Assembly: GCA_937988865.1 (NCBI GenBank)
Contig: CALKHV010000034.1
Location: forward strand, 1-33,667
Origin: an uncultured Propionibacteriaceae bacterium
Lineage (GTDB): Bacteria > Actinomycetota > Actinomycetes > Propionibacteriales > Propionibacteriaceae
DNA length: 33,667 nucleotides
Direction: 5' to 3'
The notes beneath the pieces are model-generated. The model made no database searches. It was not told where the DNA came from and was given only the letters and a program-made list of their open reading frames with translations. The translations under genes and the position numbers were made by a program. Positions 29,356 to 33,667 of the stretch are shown in pieces (position 1 is the first letter of the stretch; every line of letters starts with the position of its first letter).

Positions 29356-30128
29356 GGACGCTGGCCAGTTGGGCGCGCGGGGGCGGGCGTCCCGGTTCCA
29401 GGTTGACCCTGCCCACCGACGTCCGCGCGCTCGCCCGGGGGTGGGGTGTCGGGAAGCGACGCGTCCCCCTCGGCGCGCCCGCACAGTCGGACGCGCGGCC
29501 GACCCACGTCGACATCGAGGCGCCGCACGCTCGCCTGCCCCGATTCGACATCGACGTCGTCGGCCTCGAGTTGCTCGCCGGACAGGCGCGTCCTGTCATC
29601 GTCGTGGCCAACCACGCCAGCGGCGTCGACCCAACGCTCCTGGGGCAGGTGCTCCCCACGCAGTGGCTCGTTCGCACCTCCGGCGCCACGCTCGCCCTAC
29701 GCAGCGGACGTTCGGTCCTGCTCTTCCCGGAGGGCGAGCCGACAACCGATGGCACCCTGGGGGAGTTCAGTCCCAGGGCCGCGGCACTGTCGCTGCGACA
29801 CGGCGTCCCCATCGTGCCGGTCACGATCCGCGGCAGCTACGGCATGGACGCGCTCCCGCCCAGGACGTCGTCGGGCGCCCTCCCTCGCGTCCTCGTGCGG
29901 TTCGGTGCACCCATCGAGCCCACAGGCGACAACCCGGACGTCCTCATCGAGATCGTGCGCGACAGTGTGCAGGCGCTGCTCACCGAGGATGCGGGCAACT
30001 GGTACGCCTCACTCAGGGGTGTTGCTGAACCGGTCCCTGTGACGGGTTGGCGCGCAGTGTGGGCGGCGCAGGAGCCGGTCGAGCGTCCGGGTTCGCGCGA
30101 GCGCCGACGCATCTGGGGTCGGGACTGA
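29352..30128 (+). CDS. Short PlsC-type lysophospholipid acyltransferase
   Basis: The 258-residue product has the LPLAT catalytic motif NHASGVD (His88, Asp93) and the acceptor motif LLFPEGEPTTDG (123-134), followed by VPIVPVTIRG. Only about 37 residues separate the catalytic histidine from FPEG, against roughly 65-70 in ordinary PlsC proteins. The helix and motif II region are missing. No strong membrane helix is seen, so it may be peripheral. The acceptor could be an unusual alcohol or lysolipid supplied by the upstream reductase (inference). The GTG start overlaps the preceding stop (GTGA), and the next gene follows after two bases. Confidence 0.82.
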   Translation: MRTLASWARGGGRPGSRLTLPTDVRALARGWGVGKRRVPLGAPAQSDARPTHVDIEAPHARLPRFDIDVVGLELLAGQARPVIVVANHASGVDPTLLGQVLPTQWLVRTSGATLALRSGRSVLLFPEGEPTTDGTLGEFSPRAAALSLRHGVPIVPVTIRGSYGMDALPPRTSSGALPRVLVRFGAPIEPTGDNPDVLIEIVRDSVQALLTEDAGNWYASLRGVAEPVPVTGWRAVWAAQEPVERPGSRERRRIWGRD

Positions 30129-30130
30129 CG

Positions 30131-31135
30131 ATGGATCCGATGGTGGAAGCCACCCTCGGGTGGTCACCCCTGGAGTGGGAGGACCTTCCCGAGCTGGCCG
30201 AACTTCGCGCAGCCATGGAATACCTCGACGACCCGGTCGATCGCCAGGACCTGGCCGACCTCGAGGAATACTTCGACAAGCCGGACGCCGAACCGAGTGA
30301 GAACGCCGTCGCCGGGCGCGACAGGGGCGGCACGATCGTTGCCTACGCCTGGAATCATCCCGAGGGTCAGCCGGTTCACGACCACATCTGGATCGACGGC
30401 GGCGTCCATCCCGCCTGGCGGAATCGCCAGATCGGGCGCCGACTCCTGGAGTGGGGGATCGCCCGGGCCCAGGAATGGCACGCCGATTTGACCGCCCTGT
30501 CGAGCATGCCTGTTCCACCGCTCACCGTCGTCGGCTATGCCGATGAGAAGGCTCACGCGGCGCGGCGCATGTTCGTGGAAGTGGGCATGCGTCCCGACGC
30601 CTGGTACTTCGACATGCACCGCTCACTGGTGACCCACCCGGCGCCCGACGCACTGCCCCTCGTCGACGGGCTGGAGCTACGCCCTTTTGAGCTCGGCCTT
30701 TCCGGTGCCACGCGCATCGCCCACAATGCGGTCTTCGCGTCCCGCGTCGGAAGTCGTCCGGTCTCCCCGGCGGCGTGGGAGTCGAGCCTGCTCAGGCCGA
30801 CCGCGCGTCCCGAGTGGTCGTGGGTGGTTCTCGACGGAGGTCAGGTCGTGGCCTACGCCATGAACTCGATCGACCTGTCCGAGGACGGAGGTACGACGGG
30901 GTGGACCGATCGGATCGGCGTCCTGCCGAGCCACCGCGGACGCGGACTCGGCACGGCCCTCCTGCTGGCGTCGAGCCATGCGTTCGCCCGGGCGGGCCTG
31001 ACCGGCGCGGGCCTCGGCGTCGACACCGAGGACGTCGACCGCGCCCTCGCGCTGTTCACCCGCGCCGGCTACACGCACGAGGAAATGGTCATCCGCCACA
31101 GCCGCACTTTTCCAGTGGAGGCCGTGGACGCGTAA
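30131..31135 (+). CDS. Tandem GNAT N-acetyltransferase
   Basis: The 334-residue protein contains two GNAT folds. The acetyl-CoA loop of the first is around HPAWRNRQIGRRLLEWG (93-109, somewhat degenerate). The loop of the second is SHRGRGLGTALLLAS (267-281), typical and probably active. Size and tandem arrangement resemble MshD-like mycothiol synthases, but I see nothing that proves mycothiol biosynthesis, so the substrate is left open. It begins two bases after the acyltransferase stop and probably belongs to the same transcript. An alternative ATG lies at 30140. Confidence 0.85.
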   Translation: MDPMVEATLGWSPLEWEDLPELAELRAAMEYLDDPVDRQDLADLEEYFDKPDAEPSENAVAGRDRGGTIVAYAWNHPEGQPVHDHIWIDGGVHPAWRNRQIGRRLLEWGIARAQEWHADLTALSSMPVPPLTVVGYADEKAHAARRMFVEVGMRPDAWYFDMHRSLVTHPAPDALPLVDGLELRPFELGLSGATRIAHNAVFASRVGSRPVSPAAWESSLLRPTARPEWSWVVLDGGQVVAYAMNSIDLSEDGGTTGWTDRIGVLPSHRGRGLGTALLLASSHAFARAGLTGAGLGVDTEDVDRALALFTRAGYTHEEMVIRHSRTFPVEAVDA

Positions 31136-31146
31136 CATGTCCTCGC

Positions 31147-31180
31147 CCGCCAGATGGCGGTCAGCCGACGACGTGTCGTC
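31147..31180 (+). promoter_or_regulatory. Two hairpins in the gap before yebC
   Basis: CCGCC-AGAT-GGCGG (31147-31160) and GACGAC-GT-GTCGTC (31167-31180) are perfect inverted repeats in the 69-bp gap. A TAACAT -10-like box (31133-31138) overlaps the GNAT stop codon. The first hairpin could end the upstream transcript or both could lie in a yebC leader. Neither role can be settled from sequence. Confidence 0.35.
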
Positions 31181-31204
31181 AGGGAACGAGAGGTGAGGTG
31201 ACGC

Positions 31205-31978
31205 ATGAGCGGTCACTCCAAGTGGGCCACCACCAAGCACAAGAAGGCAGTCATCGATGCGAAGCGAGGCAAGTTGTTCGCCAAGCTCGTCAAGAACATC
31301 GAAGTCGCTGCACGTGTTGGCGGCGGTGACCCCGGCGGGAACCCGACCCTCTACGACGCCATCCAGAAGGCGAAGAAGACCTCGGTGCCGAACGACAACA
31401 TCGACCGTGCGGTCAAGCGGGGCTCCGGAACCGGTGCGGACGCCGTCAGCTACGACACGATCATGTACGAGGCGTACGGCCAGGCAGGCGTGGCCCTGCT
31501 GATCGAGTGCCTCACCGACAACCGCAACCGCGCCGTCTCGGAGGTCCGGGTGGCAGTGACGCGCAACGGCGGGACCATCGCCGACGGCGGTTCCGTGCAG
31601 CGACTGTTCTCGCGCAAGGGCGTCGTCGTCGTCCCGAAGAAGCAGTCGACCGGCACCATCACCGAGGACGACCTGCTGGAGGCGACCCTGGACGCCAATC
31701 CCGAGAACGTCGTCGACGAGGGCGACACGTTCGAGATCCTCTCCGATCCCAACGACATGGTGGCCATCCGCGAAGCAGTCCAGGCCGCGCGCTACGACTA
31801 CGACTCGGCTGACGTCGTGTTCGTGCCGTCGTTCACGTCCGAGATCGACTCGGTCGAGGTGGCAGAGAAGCTCTACAAGTTGATCGACGCGCTGGAGGAC
31901 TCCGACGACGTGCAGAACGTCTACTCCAACGAGCAGCTCAGCCCTGCTGTCGAGAAGGCGCTGGAGGAGGACGACTGA
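31205..31978 (+). CDS. yebC: YebC/TACO1 family protein
   Basis: The 257-residue product has the unmistakable N-terminus MSGHSKWATTKHKKAVIDAK followed by AKLVKNIEVAAR, PNDNIDRAVKRGSG, YGQAGVALLIECLTDN and the acidic C-terminal region. Members act in the cytoplasm as transcriptional regulators or, as shown more recently, in translation of proline-rich stretches. The position just before ruvC-ruvA-ruvB is conserved in many bacteria. GAGGTGA precedes the ATG. Its charged, AAG-rich codon use fits a well-expressed gene. Confidence 0.95.
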   Translation: MSGHSKWATTKHKKAVIDAKRGKLFAKLVKNIEVAARVGGGDPGGNPTLYDAIQKAKKTSVPNDNIDRAVKRGSGTGADAVSYDTIMYEAYGQAGVALLIECLTDNRNRAVSEVRVAVTRNGGTIADGGSVQRLFSRKGVVVVPKKQSTGTITEDDLLEATLDANPENVVDEGDTFEILSDPNDMVAIREAVQAARYDYDSADVVFVPSFTSEIDSVEVAEKLYKLIDALEDSDDVQNVYSNEQLSPAVEKALEEDD

Positions 31979-32043
31979 GGTCGTCCGTTGACGAGGGGGC
32001 AGTGCTGACCGTGTGTCGTCCTCCTGAAGACGCTCGGGTCGTC

Positions 32044-32065
32044 TAGACTCCGAACGTCTGTTCGA
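32044..32065 (+). promoter_or_regulatory. ruvCAB promoter with LexA (SOS) box
   Basis: A TAGACT -10 box (32044-32049) is followed directly by CCGAACGTCTGTTCGA (32050-32065). This matches 11 of 12 conserved bases of the actinobacterial SOS box TCGAAC-N4-GTTCGA. The operator covers the expected transcription start, so LexA binding would block initiation. The ribosome binding site GGAGGA (32069-32074) follows. Confidence 0.8.
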
Positions 32066-32078
32066 AGCGGAGGAATAC

Positions 32079-32633
32079 ATGGTCGAGGTGCGCCTGACGC
32101 GCGTGCTGGGCGTTGATCCCGGCCTCACGCGCTGTGGCATCGGCGTGATCGAGGGCGCACCGGGCCGTCAGCTCGCACTCATCGGGGTCGGCGTCGTGCG
32201 CACCGAACCCGGGCAGGATCCCGCGCACCGCCTGCTCGCGATCGAGCAGGGGGTCGAGGAGTGGGTGACCACCTATCGTCCCGACGCGATGGCCGTCGAA
32301 CGGGTCTTCGCCCAGCACAACCTCAACACGATCACCGGAACCTCGCAGGCTGCGGGTATCGCGATGCTCGTGGCCGCACGGCACGGCATTCCGGTGGTCA
32401 CGCACACCCCGAGCGAAGTAAAGGCCGCCATCACGGGCTCCGGACGCGCAGACAAGGCCCAGGTCGGTGCCATGGTTGCACGCCTCCTGCGCCTTGACGC
32501 TGCGCCGCAACCCGCGGACGCCGCCGATGCCGTCGCGCTGGCCATCTGCCACCTCTGGCGCGGCACGGCCTCGGCCCGCTACGCCGAGGCCGTCGCCAAG
32601 GCCAGGCCACCAGCCCCGAGGAGGGTTTCGTGA
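32079..32633 (+). CDS. ruvC: Holliday junction endonuclease RuvC
   Basis: The 184-residue dimeric resolvase cuts Holliday junctions. The RNase-H-like catalytic residues are all present: Asp13 in GVDPGLTRCG, Glu74 in AVERVFAQHN, and Asp147/Asp150 in ADAADAVALA. The basic DNA-contact segment TGSGRADKAQV is also present. GGAGGA precedes the ATG. The stop overlaps the ruvA GTG. The LexA box upstream implies DNA-damage induction of the whole ruvCAB unit. Confidence 0.96.
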   Translation: MVEVRLTRVLGVDPGLTRCGIGVIEGAPGRQLALIGVGVVRTEPGQDPAHRLLAIEQGVEEWVTTYRPDAMAVERVFAQHNLNTITGTSQAAGIAMLVAARHGIPVVTHTPSEVKAAITGSGRADKAQVGAMVARLLRLDAAPQPADAADAVALAICHLWRGTASARYAEAVAKARPPAPRRVS

Positions 32634-33232
32634 TCTCGCACGTCACTGGCACGGTCAGTGCCGTCAGCGCCACGTCGGTGGTGCTCGACATCGGGGGCTT
32701 CGGGGTGCGGGCACTGTGCACTCCGAGTACCTGCGCGACGGTCCGGCTGGGCCAGGTCACGACGCTCCAGACCTCACTCGTGGTCCGCGAGGACTCGCTC
32801 ACTCTCTTCGGGTTCGTGGACGCGGAGGAGCGTGACACCTTCGACCTCGTCCAGACAGCGTCCGGGGTGGGCCCCAAACTGGCGCAGGCCATCGTCAGCG
32901 TCCTCTCGCCCGCAGAGCTGCGCACCGCCATCCTGACTGCGAACCTCGTGGCCCTGTGCCGCGTGCCCGGCATCGGCAACAAGGGCGCCCAGAAACTCGT
33001 GATCGAGCTGAAAGACCGCGTGAACGCGTTGGGTGCCACGACCGTGCCCAGCCGCAGCACCGGCGCCCTCGCCTGGCGCGAGCAGGTCTCGGAGGGCCTG
33101 CAGGGGTTGGGCTACTCGTTGCGGGACGCCGAGCAGGCCTGCGACAACGTCGGCCACCTCGTCGAGGATGATCCCGCAGTCGGCGTCGCCGTCCTGATGC
33201 GCGCAGCCCTCCAGAGCCTGGCCCGCCGATGA
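32630..33232 (+). CDS. ruvA: Holliday junction branch migration protein RuvA
   Basis: The 200-residue junction-binding subunit has an N-terminal OB fold (VTGTVSAVSATSVVLDIGGF and LFGFVDAEERDTFDLV), tandem helix-hairpin-helix motifs (SGVGPKLAQAIV, VPGIGNKGAQKLVIEL), and a C-terminal domain III that binds RuvB (GLQGLGYSLRDAEQA). The start is GTG overlapping the ruvC stop (GTGA). Gene order ruvC-ruvA-ruvB is standard for actinobacteria. Confidence 0.96.
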   Translation: MISHVTGTVSAVSATSVVLDIGGFGVRALCTPSTCATVRLGQVTTLQTSLVVREDSLTLFGFVDAEERDTFDLVQTASGVGPKLAQAIVSVLSPAELRTAILTANLVALCRVPGIGNKGAQKLVIELKDRVNALGATTVPSRSTGALAWREQVSEGLQGLGYSLRDAEQACDNVGHLVEDDPAVGVAVLMRAALQSLARR

Positions 33233-33248
33233 CTGGCAGGCTGTGACC

Positions 33249-33667
33249 GTGGAACATTCGCCGGTCGACCCGCACGCCGAGCCCGAGGAGAGGGTCGTCG
33301 AGGCGGCCCTGCGTCCGTCGACGCTGGCGGAGTTCGAGGGCCAACCCCGGGTCAGTGACCAATTGGGCCTCGTCCTCGCGGCGGCGCGGCATCGGGGTAC
33401 GACCCCCGACCACGTCCTGCTCTCCGGTCCGCCCGGACTGGGCAAGACGACGCTCGCCATGATCATCGCGGCCGAGATGGGGGCGCCGCTGCGCATCTCG
33501 TCCGGACCGGCGATCCAGCACGCCGGCGACCTGGCGGCGATCCTCTCGGGGCTGGTGGAGGGCGAGGTGTTCTTCCTCGACGAGATCCACCGGATGAGCC
33601 GCCCCGCCGAAGAGATGCTCTACCTCGCCATGGAGGACTTCCGCGTGGACGTCATCGTCGGCAAGGG
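33249..33667 (+). CDS. ruvB: Holliday junction helicase RuvB, N-terminal part (cut by window end)
   Basis: 139 codons are visible. After a short acidic lead come LRPSTLAEFEGQPRV, the Walker A motif SGPPGLGKTTLAMI, the sensor-loop region SSGPAIQHAGDLAAIL, Walker B FFLDEIHRM, and RPAEEMLYLAMEDFRVDVIV, all typical of the RuvB AAA+ motor. Two in-frame GTG codons could start it. The one at 33249 is eight bases after GGCAGG and is chosen; the one at 33243 is only two bases away from it. The C-terminus is outside the window. Confidence 0.95.
   Translation, partial: MEHSPVDPHAEPEERVVEAALRPSTLAEFEGQPRVSDQLGLVLAAARHRGTTPDHVLLSGPPGLGKTTLAMIIAAEMGAPLRISSGPAIQHAGDLAAILSGLVEGEVFFLDEIHRMSRPAEEMLYLAMEDFRVDVIVGK

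Overview
This is a GC-rich, densely coded chromosomal window from an actinobacterium. By eye roughly two thirds of the bases are G or C. Gene order and content point to the Propionibacteriales/Propionibacteriaceae or close relatives, which is an inference. The pointers are a PriA-type HisA, hisI next to a TIGR03085 gene and trpE, an HGxxPAAW protein inside the trp operon, lgt-gltB-gltD after trpA, a SigE-family sigma factor, and an actinobacterial LexA box before ruvC. There is no sign of phage, IS elements, CRISPR, tRNA or rRNA. No gene-free stretch exceeds 300 bases; the longest gaps are about 50 to 120 bases.

Layout. Positions 1-927 (minus strand) hold the start of a small membrane protein and a TIGR03085 metal-binding protein. 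Positions 981-7193 form an amino-acid/lipoprotein operon: hisI, trpE, two small membrane proteins, trpC, trpB, trpA, lgt. Positions 7316-13289 hold glutamate synthase (gltB, gltD), followed by a CHAD protein (13297-14172). Next come an ECF (SigE-type) sigma factor with a coupled single-pass membrane protein (14239-15398), a DUF1697 gene, dnaE, a four-TM membrane protein, and a convergent DUF554 gene. Positions 21059-25464 are hisD, hisC, hisB, hisH, priA. Coupled to priA is an unusual four-gene stretch (25461-31135): a fatty-acyl reductase/HAD fusion, a LarA-like protein without the expected catalytic residues, a shortened PlsC-type acyltransferase and a tandem GNAT. The window ends with yebC and ruvC-ruvA-ruvB (ruvB cut by the edge).

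How the genes fit together. The trp operon supplies the E, C, B and A steps; trpG, trpD and trpF are absent. PriA can plausibly supply the TrpF step, as known in other actinobacteria. hisF, hisG and hisE are also outside the window, and the position after priA where hisF might be expected is occupied by the lipid-like module. Many neighbours overlap by ATGA or GTGA, so translational coupling is the rule.

The features most worth a second look are: (i) the reductase-HAD / LarA-like / short-acyltransferase module; (ii) a strongly over-used hexamer GGACGC/GCGTCC throughout the window; (iii) six genes whose start codon lies exactly 6-7 nt after a TANNNT-like -10 box, implying leaderless mRNAs; (iv) an 18-bp tandem repeat that builds a second start codon after trpE; (v) a hairpin whose loop is the trpC stop codon.
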